Source of the DNA: JANJUO01 sp942492935
Lineage (GTDB): Bacteria > Bacteroidota > Ignavibacteria > Kapaibacteriales > UBA2268
Assembly: GCA_942492935.1 (NCBI GenBank)
Contig: OW818654.1
Span: 1,984,001 to 2,048,000 of the forward strand
Length of the DNA stretch: 64,000 nt
Reading direction: 5' to 3'
The translations under genes were made by a program, and so were the position numbers. This document shows, in pieces, positions 47,362 to 56,983 of the stretch; positions within the stretch are counted from its first letter, which is position 1; each line of letters opens with the position of its first letter. Below the pieces are notes generated by a model. That model was not told the DNA's origin. It did not search any database and saw only the letters and a list, made by a program, of their open reading frames with translations.

Positions 47362-47661
47362 ATGAAAGATAAAATAATATTTGAATTTTGGGCAAAACTA
47401 TGGCAGTATTCTGGACAGAATGGTTGGTATTTTGTATCCCTGCCAGCTGTAATTTCAAGCGAAATAAGAGAAAATCTAAAATGGCAGGAAGAAGGCTGGG
47501 GGCGAATGAAAGCCACTGCAAAAATTGGACAGAGTCAATGGGAAACAGCAATTTGGTTTGACACAAAACTTAATACTTATTTACTGCCAATTAAAGCAAA
47601 AATAAGAAAAAATGAGGTACTTAAACTTAACGAAGCCATACATGTAATTATTGGGATTTAA
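47362..47661 (+). CDS. DUF1905 protein
   Basis: A 99-residue single domain matching DUF1905: AKLWQYSGQNGWYFVSLP near the start and WGRMKATAKIGQSQWETAIWFD, KTYLLPIKAKIRK in the second half. The family is a small beta-barrel of unknown role, sometimes fused to a YdeI-like domain, which is absent here. It follows the DUF4180 gene by 27 bases. The short frame after it (47711-47829) is not supported as a gene. Confidence 0.82.
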   Translation: MKDKIIFEFWAKLWQYSGQNGWYFVSLPAVISSEIRENLKWQEEGWGRMKATAKIGQSQWETAIWFDTKLNTYLLPIKAKIRKNEVLKLNEAIHVIIGI

Positions 47662-47849
47662 AAACAACAACTCAGCGCAAAATTTAATACTTAAAAGAAA
47701 GAATTTAAAAATGAAAAATTACTATGGTCAAATCAACACAATTTCAAGCCCCTACACACAAGCAGATTTTTCAGTTTGCAAAAGAGTTGTTTTGTTTCCG
47801 TCACTAAAGCTAAATATGATACATTTATAATTATAATTTAGGATAATTT

Positions 47850-49541
47850 ATGCAGTTCCAATTTGAGCAATATATAGACGAATCCATAATGAAACGTGGT
47901 TTGCAGTACTTTAAAAAAGGATATGTACACGAACCTGAAGAAATAAGTCCCGGCGTGTACGAAGCCATTGTTGAAGGCACAGATAATTATACAGTGCAAC
48001 TTACTATTGAAAACGGAATTATTATAGAGCAATCATGCGATTGCCCATACGACTTAGGTCCAGTATGCAAGCATGTGGTTGCAGTAATTTTATACTTGCA
48101 ACAAAATGAATCTGAGTTATATTTAAATACTAAAAGAACAAAAATAAGCAAATCTGCGAAACCAGCAAAACTTAAAACCCCTGCCCAACAGGTTGACGAA
48201 ATACTCGAAAAAGTAACTCATGATGAATTGAAACAATTTGTACGAGAAAATGTAACTGCTGACGCAAAGTTCAGAAACTTGTTTCTATCATCGTTTGCCC
48301 AACACAATTCAGATGAATCGAAAGAACTTTATGCAAAACAGGTACAATTAATCCTTAAAGCGGCTTCTGACAGATATGGTTTTATAGACTGGTCTGCATC
48401 AAGGATTGTAGGCAAAACCATTGACAACCTTTTGGAAACTGCACAAAATCATATAAACAACCGCAATTATAAAAGTGCTTTTTTTATTTGTACTGCTATA
48501 ATGGAGCAAATGACCAATGCCTTTAAATATTCGGATGACAGCAATGGAGATATTGGCGATAGGGTTAGTGCGGCTTACAATGTGCTTTATGATATTGCAG
48601 TGGAACAATCATCCGAAGAAATCAGAAAACTAATTATTGAATATTGTTTCACTACTTTTGACAAACAAATTTATTCGGGTTGGGATTGGCATATTGGTGT
48701 TCTAAGTATTGCCGCTTTTCTTTTAAAAACAGAAGATGAAACAGAACGTATTTTTAAACAAATTGATGAAGTTGAAGGGTCGAGTTATACAAAGGAAGCA
48801 GCACAGAGTATAAAGTATGATATTTTATTGAAAACCAAAGGTGAAAATGTTGCAGAAGAATATCTGGAGCAAAACATTACAAATTCAATTCTAAGAAGGC
48901 AAGGTATTCAAGATGCATTGAAAAGGAAAAATTATGAAAAAGCAATTTCTTTAGCCAAGGACGGAGTAAGTTATGATATGATGGATAAACCGGGTTTGGC
49001 AAAAGAATGGTATGATTGGTTATTAAAAATTGCACAAGCCCAAAACGACTCTGAAAGAATAATTGAGTACGCTCGTTTTCTTTTTATTGGCAATTACATG
49101 AATAAGCAAGATTATTACCAAATACTGAAAGACAATGTAGAATCTGATAAATGGAATGAATTTGTTGAAGGAATTATAAATGATATTACAACTAAAAATC
49201 GATTTTTTGACACAAATTTGATTGCAAATATTTTTATTAAAGAAGAATGGTGGGACAGACTTTTTGAATTGGTTAAAAAATCACCAGATTTAAATACAAT
49301 TGAAACTTACGAGAAGTATCTTTCTAAGAATTATTCTGATGAACTTGTCGAATTATATGTTACTGGAATTACCAAATATATGAAAATCAAAATGGGTAGA
49401 GAACATTACAAAAATGCTTGTAGATATATCAGAAAGATTATCAAACTTGGTGCAAGAGACAAAGCAAATAAAGTTATTGCATACTTGAAAACTGAATATC
49501 CCAAAAGAAAAGCATTGATGGAAGAATTAGCAATGGTATAA
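47850..49541 (+). CDS. SWIM zinc-finger protein
   Basis: A 563-residue protein with an N-terminal SWIM motif, SCDCPYDLGPVCKHVVAV (about residues 60-77), the C-x-C-x(n)-C-x-H zinc site that binds DNA or protein. A basic stretch rich in lysine follows (about 95-115) and then about 400 residues of helical repeats like ARM/TPR arrays (LLETAQNHINNRNYKSAFFI). Similar bacterial proteins accompany SWF/SNF helicases, though none is adjacent here. Function unknown. A possible short in-frame remnant (49542-49652) follows its stop. Confidence 0.85.
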   Translation: MQFQFEQYIDESIMKRGLQYFKKGYVHEPEEISPGVYEAIVEGTDNYTVQLTIENGIIIEQSCDCPYDLGPVCKHVVAVILYLQQNESELYLNTKRTKISKSAKPAKLKTPAQQVDEILEKVTHDELKQFVRENVTADAKFRNLFLSSFAQHNSDESKELYAKQVQLILKAASDRYGFIDWSASRIVGKTIDNLLETAQNHINNRNYKSAFFICTAIMEQMTNAFKYSDDSNGDIGDRVSAAYNVLYDIAVEQSSEEIRKLIIEYCFTTFDKQIYSGWDWHIGVLSIAAFLLKTEDETERIFKQIDEVEGSSYTKEAAQSIKYDILLKTKGENVAEEYLEQNITNSILRRQGIQDALKRKNYEKAISLAKDGVSYDMMDKPGLAKEWYDWLLKIAQAQNDSERIIEYARFLFIGNYMNKQDYYQILKDNVESDKWNEFVEGIINDITTKNRFFDTNLIANIFIKEEWWDRLFELVKKSPDLNTIETYEKYLSKNYSDELVELYVTGITKYMKIKMGREHYKNACRYIRKIIKLGARDKANKVIAYLKTEYPKRKALMEELAMV

Positions 49542-49926
49542 ATTTCAAAAGAACCATCAAAATATCGCATTGTAGTCAGTTGCTATACCGATGAAAAATA
49601 TATGATAGATAAAATAATTAAAACAGGCACACGCAATATGAATTCAAAATAAGAGAAATCTCAAGAAATTTGCATAAATTAAATAAACATTTCATAACCT
49701 TCGGAAGGTTTAAATATAAAAATGCTCTTCGAGTATTTCCAAGTGCATTTTTTTGATGATATAATTGATTCTGTTTTTATATAGAATAAGTTTCTATTAG
49801 ATAAATCCTAGTATTTCAAAATGATTCCTCTCTTGAATATTTTTTTTAAATATAAAAAACTTTTTTTAATTATATACGTATTGTATTTTTGTGGATATTG
49901 TAAAATTAATTATTGAAAAGGATAAA
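49542..49926. other. Intergenic region before the envelope cluster
   Basis: The first 110 bases can be read in the SWIM gene's frame as a 36-residue fragment (YRIVVSCYTDEKYMI) with no start, perhaps a gene remnant. The palindrome AACCTTCGGAAGGTT is at 49696-49710. A TATTTTTG -7-like element is at 49884-49891; it rules out the upstream GTG as start of the next gene. Confidence 0.5.
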
Positions 49927-50709
49927 ATGATGAGGTTTAAGAAATTTACTTTGATTCTTGCAATAGGCATGGCAATTTTCAGCAGTAGCTTATTTGCTCA
50001 GCAGGGAAATGCTGATTTTTCAAAAGAAGAATGGCAACAAATAGAAAATTTAAAGAAAAAGTTTTTGCCATATTTTGGATATATTTCATTTTCAAATGTT
50101 GTTGCACAGGATAAATTTATGGACGCTTTACTTGAACAAAAACTTGGTGCTTCTGCTCCTGGATTTGGCTTAAGTGGTGGAGTTTTTGTAAGTGACCAAA
50201 TTCCCATAGCTTTTGGTTTTGATTTGAATTTCAATTTTCTTGCGTCCGACACAAAATATGATGTAACAAGTGCTGGAAATTTATTTTTCAATGATACAAT
50301 TACAACAAGTGCGAGTTTTATACCATTTAATGTATTTATGCGAATTCAACCTGACTTAATTTATCTGCAACCATATATTGAGGGATTTGTTGGATTTACT
50401 CCAATTACTACTTCGGTTGAGTATAAATCGTCTTATAATACCGGTAATTATAATAAGAGTTACAACGATGGTGCAACTCCATTTCATTGGGGTTTTGGTG
50501 CAGGGTTAGCCATACCTTTCTATACTAAAATTGCTATTCCTAATGAAAAAATTCAAATGATGTTTGATATTAACTTCAGAATGCTCAAGGGTGCAGATGC
50601 AGAATTCAAAGTATATGAACTTGATGGAACAAGTTACGTTGATAGATTAGTTCAAACTGATGCAACTGATTTAGTAATGATGAAAGCAGGATTAACTGTT
50701 AGATTTTAA
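49927..50709 (+). CDS. Outer-membrane beta-barrel protein
   Basis: A 260-residue protein from ATG 49927 (or 49930), with a GAAAAGG ribosome site. The signal peptide ends at SLFAQ (about residue 24). After a short helix, the sequence has alternating aromatic strands (FGFDLNFNFLA, IPFNVFMRIQPDLIYLQPYIEGFVGF, PFHWGFGAGLAIPF) and a C-terminal LTVRF, the outer-membrane insertion signature. It is likely an 8-12-strand barrel of unknown specificity, forming a cluster with the next two lipoproteins. Confidence 0.72.
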   Translation: MMRFKKFTLILAIGMAIFSSSLFAQQGNADFSKEEWQQIENLKKKFLPYFGYISFSNVVAQDKFMDALLEQKLGASAPGFGLSGGVFVSDQIPIAFGFDLNFNFLASDTKYDVTSAGNLFFNDTITTSASFIPFNVFMRIQPDLIYLQPYIEGFVGFTPITTSVEYKSSYNTGNYNKSYNDGATPFHWGFGAGLAIPFYTKIAIPNEKIQMMFDINFRMLKGADAEFKVYELDGTSYVDRLVQTDATDLVMMKAGLTVRF

Positions 50710-50739
50710 TTATATTAACAATTTATTAATGAGGAAAAA

Positions 50740-51144
50740 ATGAAAAAAGGAATTATGATTGTCGCTGCTGTTTTATTGTCAGCAATTTTATTCAGCTGCA
50801 CTACTGTTTACAATACAGGAAGTGGAAGTACAGATTCTAACCTAACTGTTGGAAAAGTTCAACGTGAAATTACTAAAGGTATGTCAGGTGCTGAAGTAGC
50901 TGAAGCACTTGGTTCTCCAAATATAGTTACGCAAGATGCAAATGGTGATGAAACTTGGGTATATGATAAAATAGCTACTGAAGCAAATTATACAAGAAGT
51001 TCTGATGGTTTATTTCTTATTCTTTATGGTCAAACTAACACTCAACAAACAGCTTCAGTAACTCAAAAGACATTAACAGTAGTTATTAAATTTAACGAAA
51101 ATAAGAAAGTAAAGGAATTTTCCTATCATTCAAGCAAATTTTAG
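50740..51144 (+). CDS. BamE/SmpA-like lipoprotein
   Basis: A 134-residue lipoprotein with lipobox FSC (Cys20). The body shows the SmpA/OmlA pattern: a helix with ITKGMSGAEVAEALGSPN and a strand DANGDETWVYD, then strands to KVKEFSYHSSKF. BamE in other bacteria is an accessory of the outer-membrane protein assembly machine. Here it stands among an outer-membrane barrel gene and another lipoprotein, not near bamA, so a separate envelope job is as likely. Confidence 0.75.
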   Translation: MKKGIMIVAAVLLSAILFSCTTVYNTGSGSTDSNLTVGKVQREITKGMSGAEVAEALGSPNIVTQDANGDETWVYDKIATEANYTRSSDGLFLILYGQTNTQQTASVTQKTLTVVIKFNENKKVKEFSYHSSKF

Positions 51145-51153
51145 AGGATTCCT

Positions 51154-51723
51154 ATGAGAGCTAAGCAAATAATATCATTCGTTACGGTTATAGGGTTAGT
51201 TTTCGTTGTCAGTTCTTGTATGGTTATAGAACGACAGGGACAATTTGCCCCAAAACAACAGACCCAACTTGAAACAAGGGAATTTCAGACCAGAGTGTTT
51301 GATACAAACGATACTAAGTTGATAATGAAAGCACTATTGAACGTTCTGCAAGATGACGGGTTTATTGTAAAGAATGCTGTTACTGATTTAGGTTTGCTTT
51401 CAGCAAGCAAGGAAATTGATATTCAGCAACAAAAGCAAAGCGGTAGTGATTTCTGGAATAATTTATTTACTGCAATGGCGAATTCTGGAAGTAATAAGAG
51501 CCACAACAACGAGCAAACTTATCAAAAGTTGAAAATCGTTGAAGTATCAGTAAATGTTTCTGAATTTGGTTTGAAGTCAAAAGTTAGAGCAAACTTTCAA
51601 GCAAAGATTTTAGATAATAAAGGAAATACAGTTGAAGTAAAAACTGTAGATGACCCAAAATTTTATCAAGATTTCTTTATGAAAGTGGATAAAGGCGTTT
51701 TTATTCAGAAGCAAGGATTTTAG
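51154..51723 (+). CDS. Lipoprotein of unknown family
   Basis: A 189-residue lipoprotein with signal peptide and lipobox SSC (Cys22), starting only 9 bases after the BamE-like stop. The mature part opens with a TQLETREFQTRVFDT segment followed by an alpha/beta domain (LIMKALLNVLQDDGFIVKN) and a Ser/Asn/Gln-rich loop. The phrase with two helices and FQTRVF occurs in predicted secreted proteins of Proteobacteria and Bacteroidota, function unknown. It likely works with the preceding barrel and lipoprotein. Confidence 0.7.
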   Translation: MRAKQIISFVTVIGLVFVVSSCMVIERQGQFAPKQQTQLETREFQTRVFDTNDTKLIMKALLNVLQDDGFIVKNAVTDLGLLSASKEIDIQQQKQSGSDFWNNLFTAMANSGSNKSHNNEQTYQKLKIVEVSVNVSEFGLKSKVRANFQAKILDNKGNTVEVKTVDDPKFYQDFFMKVDKGVFIQKQGF

Positions 51724-51834
51724 AAAATTTAAGAATTGAAATTTAATTTAAGCCCATTAATGTAAAAGGATGTTTAATTTATATTTTTTTTCAGAATTAA
51801 TAAGTTAAATATCCTTTTTAAATATTTTAACATT

Positions 51835-52401
51835 TCACCATGATTTTGGAATAAATGTGTCTGATTCATGTAATTTGATTAAATTATCTGTAATTGAAAT
51901 AAAATAAATACCATTTTTTTCTAATTCTTTGATATTGTCTTTGTTAAATTCTGTTGCAACAATTACACCAAAAATTTTCTTATCCTTATTTTCTGGAACA
52001 TTAATTCGGTATTTTTCTATATTTTTTATAATCTGTTTCAAATCATCTTTTCTGAATTTACTTTTAATTTCAATAATATAGCAAGCATTATTTGAAATAG
52101 CAAGCATATCAATTTCAAATGAATTACCGTTCATTAAGAACTTTTGGTTTTGAGAAATACTATTGCAATGAAATTTTTCAGCAAATAATTTTTCCAAGGA
52201 AGGAATTACTAATGCTTCATTAAACTTTCCAAATTTATTTCCAAGACTGCCAATATCCTGACTAATTCTTTTGATAAGTTTTTCTGTTTCTTTGAATTTC
52301 AAATCAGTTTCTTTGAATTTCAAATCTGTTTCTTTTTGACTTTCTCTCAATACTAAGAACAAATCCATCAATTGTTCATAAGTTATAATATTTGTTTCCA
52401 T
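51835..52401 (-). CDS. PD-(D/E)XK nuclease-like protein with coiled coil
   Basis: A 188-residue protein. The N-terminus has tandem heptads (three copies of LKFKETD-like sequence, about 22-45), then a nuclease-like core: EIDMLAISNNACYIIEIKSK, with Asp near residue 109 and Glu-x-Lys near 121, the PD-(D/E)XK metal site. It resembles DUF3782-type proteins. Such proteins are common in mobile neighbourhoods and may act on DNA. It stands alone. The tandem heptad repeats are encoded by nearly exact DNA repeats, so length may vary between strains. Confidence 0.72.
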   Translation of the reverse strand: METNIITYEQLMDLFLVLRESQKETDLKFKETDLKFKETEKLIKRISQDIGSLGNKFGKFNEALVIPSLEKLFAEKFHCNSISQNQKFLMNGNSFEIDMLAISNNACYIIEIKSKFRKDDLKQIIKNIEKYRINVPENKDKKIFGVIVATEFNKDNIKELEKNGIYFISITDNLIKLHESDTFIPKSW

Positions 52402-52888
52402 TATTCCTTCTCCAAATTCTTTAGGTAAAACGATTTGTTAAAATAGATATTTTTATAAAATTATATTTAAATTTTTATTAAAATCAAGTATTTTAGTTAC
52501 TACTTAAACTAAGTTGAATTCAATAATATATTTACAAAATGAGAAACCCGATTGAATTTAATGTTTGTAATCGAGAATTAATCTATTAAATATACAACTC
52601 CGAGGAAGTTGAATTAGTACTTACACAATTTCAATCCGAGTAGGATTGAATAATTGGTTAATACAAATTTAACTTCTCAGGAGTTGTTAAATTACGATTA
52701 ATCCTTCAAAAAACAAATAAACATTTCCATGGAAATTTATATAAATTGCTATAAATATTGTTATGTCAAAAAAATATTCTACCTTATTCTAAAATTTCAC
52801 TACATATTAATAAGTTCGCAAAAAATAATTTAATTGAAAATTCAGCAAACAACTGCCCAAATATCATTTCAAATTCTTATTCAAAAAA
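52402..52888. repeat. Intergenic region with short palindromes
   Basis: No gene. Three palindromes of the same plan as at 34.2 kb occur: CAACTCCGAGGAAGTTG (52595-52611, one mismatch), CAATCCGAGTAGGATTG (52632-52648) and AACTTCTCAGGAGTT (52671-52685, one mismatch). Confidence 0.65.
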
Positions 52889-54538
52889 TTACTTTTTCTT
52901 AGATTTCTTTTTCCATTTTACATCGTAATAACCCGGACGTTCTTTTACCATTCTTTGAAGTAGTGGATTGCCATAGCCAACACCTTTAGGATGTCTGCCA
53001 TTATCTTTGTTTACATCATTGATATAGCCATCGTTGTATTTCATAACAAGATATTCCCAAAGTTGGCGCCATCTTTCAACTGTAATTTCTGCCTGACTAA
53101 CAGAATAATCAGTCAGAAATTTTGCTACATTTGCTTTGTCTGAATCATACATAGCTTTTGCACCTGCTTCGATAGCCGGCTGGAAAGCATAAAATTTATT
53201 TTCAAGTTCTGATTGAACAAGTTGAATATCTTTAATCATATATGAATATTTTGTATATGCAAGATTAGCCACTAAATTAAATACCCAAAAACCAGAATTT
53301 AAACTAAAATCAGCTATTGAATATCCTTGGAAAGATTTTGGTGCTTCCAGCATTGAGCAATACAAAGGTATATAAACAGTAGTATAATTATCATCAACGC
53401 CATACCAGAAAATCCCACCAATTTCATCAGGTAAGAAATTTCTACTTTGAGTAACAAATGCAAATGCAGTTTGTTGAGTTGAAATAGGGCGTTCAAAACC
53501 ATAACTATTTACAGAATCTCCTTCTAATTTGAATGTGAGCGGTTTCCAACGAACAGGATTTCCAAATGGTTCAGCTGCAAGTCCTTTTGATACATCATAT
53601 TCTGTTCCATCAAAATGGTCTCTCATAAGAGCAACAACATCTTTAACACTCAATTTTTTATCTGGCTTAATATATAATGGATATGGAGTTGCTCCTTCGT
53701 AAGCTCTCCAATAGTCTTCTGAAAATTCTTGTGATGGAGCAGCTCTACGGAATAAACTCCAAACTCTACCTTCGCAGAAAAGCAAACTTCCGGGTTCTAA
53801 AGGGCAATACGCATCAACAAAACTGAATTTTGGATTCTTTTTCGCATCATAATAACCCATTTTCTCTGCAAAAGTAATAACATCTTTAGAATACATACAA
53901 TTTTCAGGGTCGTTCATTGGAAATTCTCTGATTCTTGCTTGATTAGCATGAGCAGCAACATAACCATCAGGGATACGAACAGCTACCCAAACAGCTCCTT
54001 TCTCATGAGTCCCTTTGCTTATCATTTCAAGTATCCATGCTTCATTTTTATCTGCAACTGAAAATGATTCGCCTGAACTATAATATCCATATTCAGCAAC
54101 TAAGTCACCCATAATTCTGATTGCTTCGCGAGCAGTTTTTGCACGTTGAAGTGCGATTCTTATTAATGAGCCGTAATCCATTCTTGCAGTTGTATCAATC
54201 AATTCATCTCTTCCACCAAATGTGGTTTCTCCGATAGCAACCTGAAATTCATTCATATTGCCAACAACTCTATATGTTTTTGCTACTTGTGCAATTTTTC
54301 CAAGATATTTGCCCGAATCCCAATCATACACTTCCAAAGAATCACCAGCTTTGTAAGTTCCGCCTGAATAATAATACAATGGTTCCATAAAACCACCAGC
54401 ATCTGCATTATAAGTAATCATAACTGAGCCATCAACAGAGGCGCCTTTTGTTACTATGAAATTTGTGCAAGCAAAAGTATTATTGGTGTATGCAAAAAAC
54501 ACTAATAAGACAGAAATCAAAGCAATTTTTTTAATCAT
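52889..54538 (-). CDS. Secreted C69-family (PepD-like) dipeptidase
   Basis: A 549-residue protein from ATG 54538, which has a GAGGAA site and gives a clean signal peptide; a start 48 bases upstream is unlikely. Signal cleavage after TFA exposes Cys24 (CTNFIVTKGASVDGS), the N-terminal nucleophile of C69 peptidases. The region around YSSGESFSVADKNEAWILEM and AHANQARIREFP also fits the family. These enzymes cleave dipeptides. A Lys-rich C-terminus (KWKKKSKKK) is unusual. No partner gene is evident. Confidence 0.88.
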   Translation of the reverse strand: MIKKIALISVLLVFFAYTNNTFACTNFIVTKGASVDGSVMITYNADAGGFMEPLYYYSGGTYKAGDSLEVYDWDSGKYLGKIAQVAKTYRVVGNMNEFQVAIGETTFGGRDELIDTTARMDYGSLIRIALQRAKTAREAIRIMGDLVAEYGYYSSGESFSVADKNEAWILEMISKGTHEKGAVWVAVRIPDGYVAAHANQARIREFPMNDPENCMYSKDVITFAEKMGYYDAKKNPKFSFVDAYCPLEPGSLLFCEGRVWSLFRRAAPSQEFSEDYWRAYEGATPYPLYIKPDKKLSVKDVVALMRDHFDGTEYDVSKGLAAEPFGNPVRWKPLTFKLEGDSVNSYGFERPISTQQTAFAFVTQSRNFLPDEIGGIFWYGVDDNYTTVYIPLYCSMLEAPKSFQGYSIADFSLNSGFWVFNLVANLAYTKYSYMIKDIQLVQSELENKFYAFQPAIEAGAKAMYDSDKANVAKFLTDYSVSQAEITVERWRQLWEYLVMKYNDGYINDVNKDNGRHPKGVGYGNPLLQRMVKERPGYYDVKWKKKSKKK

Positions 54539-54782
54539 AAATATTTCCTCAATTTGTAATAATTTCAAAATATAAAAATAAGACAATTTTTTTATTTTAT
54601 TATTAAAAATTATTTCAATTTATTGCTAAAGCAAATAATCACAAACACTTGTTTAATATCGTAAAGTATTTTTGAGTGCGGAGAAATGCGTTTGTTTTGT
54701 TTCGTGTACATTGATTGTAACAAGCAATGGATTGAAGGCAATTGATAGTATAACTATTTATTATAGTCTGTCTTGTAGGATT

Positions 54783-54798
54783 GAGCATCCGTTCTTTG
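54783..54798 (+). repeat. 16-base Hint scrap
   Basis: GAGCATCCGTTCTTTG is identical to the codons for EHPFF-V in all the larger Hint fragments. It marks the left end of the array, just before the first YoeB-type pair. The remaining gap back to 54539 shows nothing else certain. Confidence 0.75.
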
Positions 54799-54815
54799 CG
54801 TTTATTTATTCAAAT

Positions 54816-55079
54816 CTATTTTTTATAGTGAAATTTACAAGAAATAATTTTGATATTTTCATCTGCAACTTTGTAAATTAATCTATGTTCAGATGTAATA
54901 TGACGGGACCAGTAGCCTTGGAATTGGTATTTAAGAGGCTCAGGTTCAACGATTCCTACAAATGGATCCAGTTGGATTTCCTTAATTAATTTTGAAATCT
55001 TAAGAAATATTGATTTATTCACCGATGACCATTCGACAAATTCTTCAAACGCATCCAAGCTGAAAACAATTTGTTTCAT
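54816..55079 (-). CDS. yoeB: YoeB/Txe-family mRNA interferase toxin
   Basis: An 87-residue protein of the RelE/YoeB superfamily. Signature residues are seen: PLKYQFQGYWSRHITSEHRLIYKV, with Glu and Arg of the active site (EHRLIY), and the ending IISCKFHYKK with the catalytic C-terminal His-Tyr. YoeB cuts ribosome-bound mRNA. It lies 3 bases after its antitoxin gene. Opposite in direction to the rest of the array, the pair sits between the 54783 scrap and the first large Hint fragment. Confidence 0.88.
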   Translation of the reverse strand: MKQIVFSLDAFEEFVEWSSVNKSIFLKISKLIKEIQLDPFVGIVEPEPLKYQFQGYWSRHITSEHRLIYKVADENIKIISCKFHYKK

Positions 55080-55082
55080 AAA

Positions 55083-55325
55083 TTACAACAGTTTTTCAAC
55101 AAAATTATCAAATTCATCAGTTGTAAAATTTATAACATTGATATTGTTATCAACTTCAAAAATTCGTTTAGTTAATTCCATGTCGCTAATTGAATAATCT
55201 TCAGTAATTTCTGAAACAATAATTTGAATATTTTTATTTAAATATGTTAATTTTATTGAATTCAATAAACTTTCGTCCAATTCATTTGCTTTTGTTTTAT
55301 AAGTACTAATCATAAAATTTTCCAT
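55083..55325 (-). CDS. Antitoxin of the YoeB-type pair
   Basis: An 80-residue protein upstream of the yoeB-type toxin. It is not a classical YefM; the start MISTYKTKANELDESLLNSIK and acidic C-terminal tail are like short Bacteroidota antitoxins beginning KTKANELD. Antitoxins of this type bind and block the toxin, with the N-terminus binding the promoter. A start 12 bases later (MISTYK) is possible. The call rests on position and pattern. Confidence 0.72.
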   Translation of the reverse strand: MENFMISTYKTKANELDESLLNSIKLTYLNKNIQIIVSEITEDYSISDMELTKRIFEVDNNINVINFTTDEFDNFVEKLL

Positions 55326-55406
55326 TATTTAATCTAAATAAAATATTAAAACGTCATAATTGCAAATTAATTGCTAAATTAATTTCCTTTCTTTTTTTAT
55401 CTAATC

Positions 55407-55957
55407 AATAGCACTGTTTGGACATATAGATTAGAAACAAATAAGCCGAAACTTGCAAAAAAAATTATTAATGTGAGTAATTCCAAAAAATTTGTTAAAT
55501 TGCATATTGGTGCTAATACAATTGTTTGTACTGATGAGCATCCGTTCTTTGTAAATGATGGCTGGAAAGAAGCTAAGGACTTAAGGCAAGGTGATTCGCT
55601 CTTTGCTTTTCGGGTGCTAAGTTAAGAATTGATTCTGTATATCAATTTAAAACTGACACTGCAACTGCGGTTTATAATCTTGAAGTAGCAGGCAATAGCA
55701 ATTATTATGTATCGACGAGTGGTGTGCTGGTACATAATTGTGAGACAAAACTGCTTGCAAGATTTAATAGTGTTGAAAGTTTAATCGAAGTCGCATCACC
55801 TTTGAGCAAGATTAAAAATGCTATCCAAAAAGAGATTTCGGGTAACATTGATGATATTTTCAATGGCTTAGCGAAGCAATATAATGCAAATATTCAAACT
55901 GTTGGGAAAGAAACCTTTTTCAAAGCTGGAAATGTAAGAGTTGGTATACATAAGTAA
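55407..55957 (+). pseudogene. Hint-toxin cassette A (frameshifted)
   Basis: The frame reads STVWTYRLETNKP, then the Hint block CTDEHPFFVNDGW, to RQGDSLFAF, where one T of the TTTTT seen in the intact copies is missing and a stop comes soon (55623-55625). The second half resumes as AKLRIDSVYQF and ends VLVHNC at about 55740, followed by ~72 residues unlike the other cassettes: ETKLLARFNSVESLIEV to FFKAGNVRVGIHK. The last domain is not recognised. Cassette A reaches furthest upstream in Hint, but without its N-terminal Cys block. The neighbour immunity gene is intact. Confidence 0.75.
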
Positions 55958-56031
55958 GCAAAATCAATATATCATGATCCAACGCTTCACATCAATCTAA
56001 ATGGTAAGTTATATAAAATAAGGGTAAAGTA

Positions 56032-56697
56032 ATGGATGAATTTAATGATCATATTAACTGTTATTGTAAAGAATATTATTCGTGTTTTAGTAATGAAGAA
56101 AATTGGAAATGGAATGAATGGGTAAATACAGATTCAGCAAAAATTATTTTGTCAAAATATTGGTTACAAAAACAAGAATATTTAGATAAATGGAAATTAT
56201 CTGAAAATAATATTTTTAAAAATTCTTATAAAATATTTCCAGATTTAGCTTTTAAAGAAGATTTTAATCTAATAGTCTTACAAGGTGGAGTATTGTTACC
56301 CGAAGAGCATTTAAATGTAATTATATCATTTTTAAAAAAAATGAATGAACTTAATTTTGTTGTTATTCAGGATTATCGTATAAATCAATTAGAACATGCA
56401 CCAACTTTTAGGATTAAATTGCCATCAACTATTACAAAAGCAGAATTGATGAGTGGGAATTACATTTCAACAGTACTTTTTGAGATGTTTTATGAACAAT
56501 ACTTTGTTTTTAGTGAATCAAGCCTTTGGGGTTTATATTATGATAATGAGTCAGTAGAAACTCCAGCAATTTTTGGATTTAAAGATGAAATTAAGGATAT
56601 TGTATTACAAACTTTTGAGCCATTGAAGGATGAGATTAGAGAGATGTATTCAGTATTGAATGATGAATATAAAATAAAATCAGTATTGATTGAATAA
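56032..56697 (+). CDS. Candidate immunity protein for cassette A
   Basis: A 221-residue protein, no signal peptide, starting 75 bases after the cassette A stop. Family not recognised. It is acidic and has aromatic-rich ends (NWKWNEWVN, EMFYEQYFVF). In polymorphic-toxin cassettes the gene after the toxin tip usually encodes the specific immunity protein. Its position and the low similarity to other cassette genes support that role, but no experiment is implied. Confidence 0.55.
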   Translation: MDEFNDHINCYCKEYYSCFSNEENWKWNEWVNTDSAKIILSKYWLQKQEYLDKWKLSENNIFKNSYKIFPDLAFKEDFNLIVLQGGVLLPEEHLNVIISFLKKMNELNFVVIQDYRINQLEHAPTFRIKLPSTITKAELMSGNYISTVLFEMFYEQYFVFSESSLWGLYYDNESVETPAIFGFKDEIKDIVLQTFEPLKDEIREMYSVLNDEYKIKSVLIE

Positions 56698-56730
56698 TTA
56701 TTATGATTGACCTTTCTTTAAAACCAAAAA

Positions 56731-56756
56731 ATTGGGCAGATGAAAGTCCGCCCAAT
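56731..56756. repeat. Inter-cassette hairpin, copy 1
   Basis: ATTGGGCAGA-TGAAA-GTCCGCCCAAT, one mismatch in a ~10-bp stem. It also occurs at 59979-60004 and 61119-61138. It follows the immunity gene of cassette A. Confidence 0.75.
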
Positions 56757-56983
56757 TGGAAAATAAAATAAATATGATTAATTTCTAGATTTTGTTGTGG
56801 GCAGACCTGCGTGTATGCACTGATGAAAATCAATTCAGGAATTCGGTGAATGAGAATGCTGTAGGATTTAAATATACTATAATATATTTATAGTAAATCC
56901 ATTATTTAATTTAATTTGAATAACTAAAATAATAATAAATTTGATTTGTTTCGTCTGAAATATTTTAATTTCGAAATGAAACT

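Noticed and set aside
47711..47829. 39-codon frame MKNYYGQINTIS... after the DUF1905 gene
   Set aside because: No domain, no ribosome site and an AT-rich context; too weak to call a gene.
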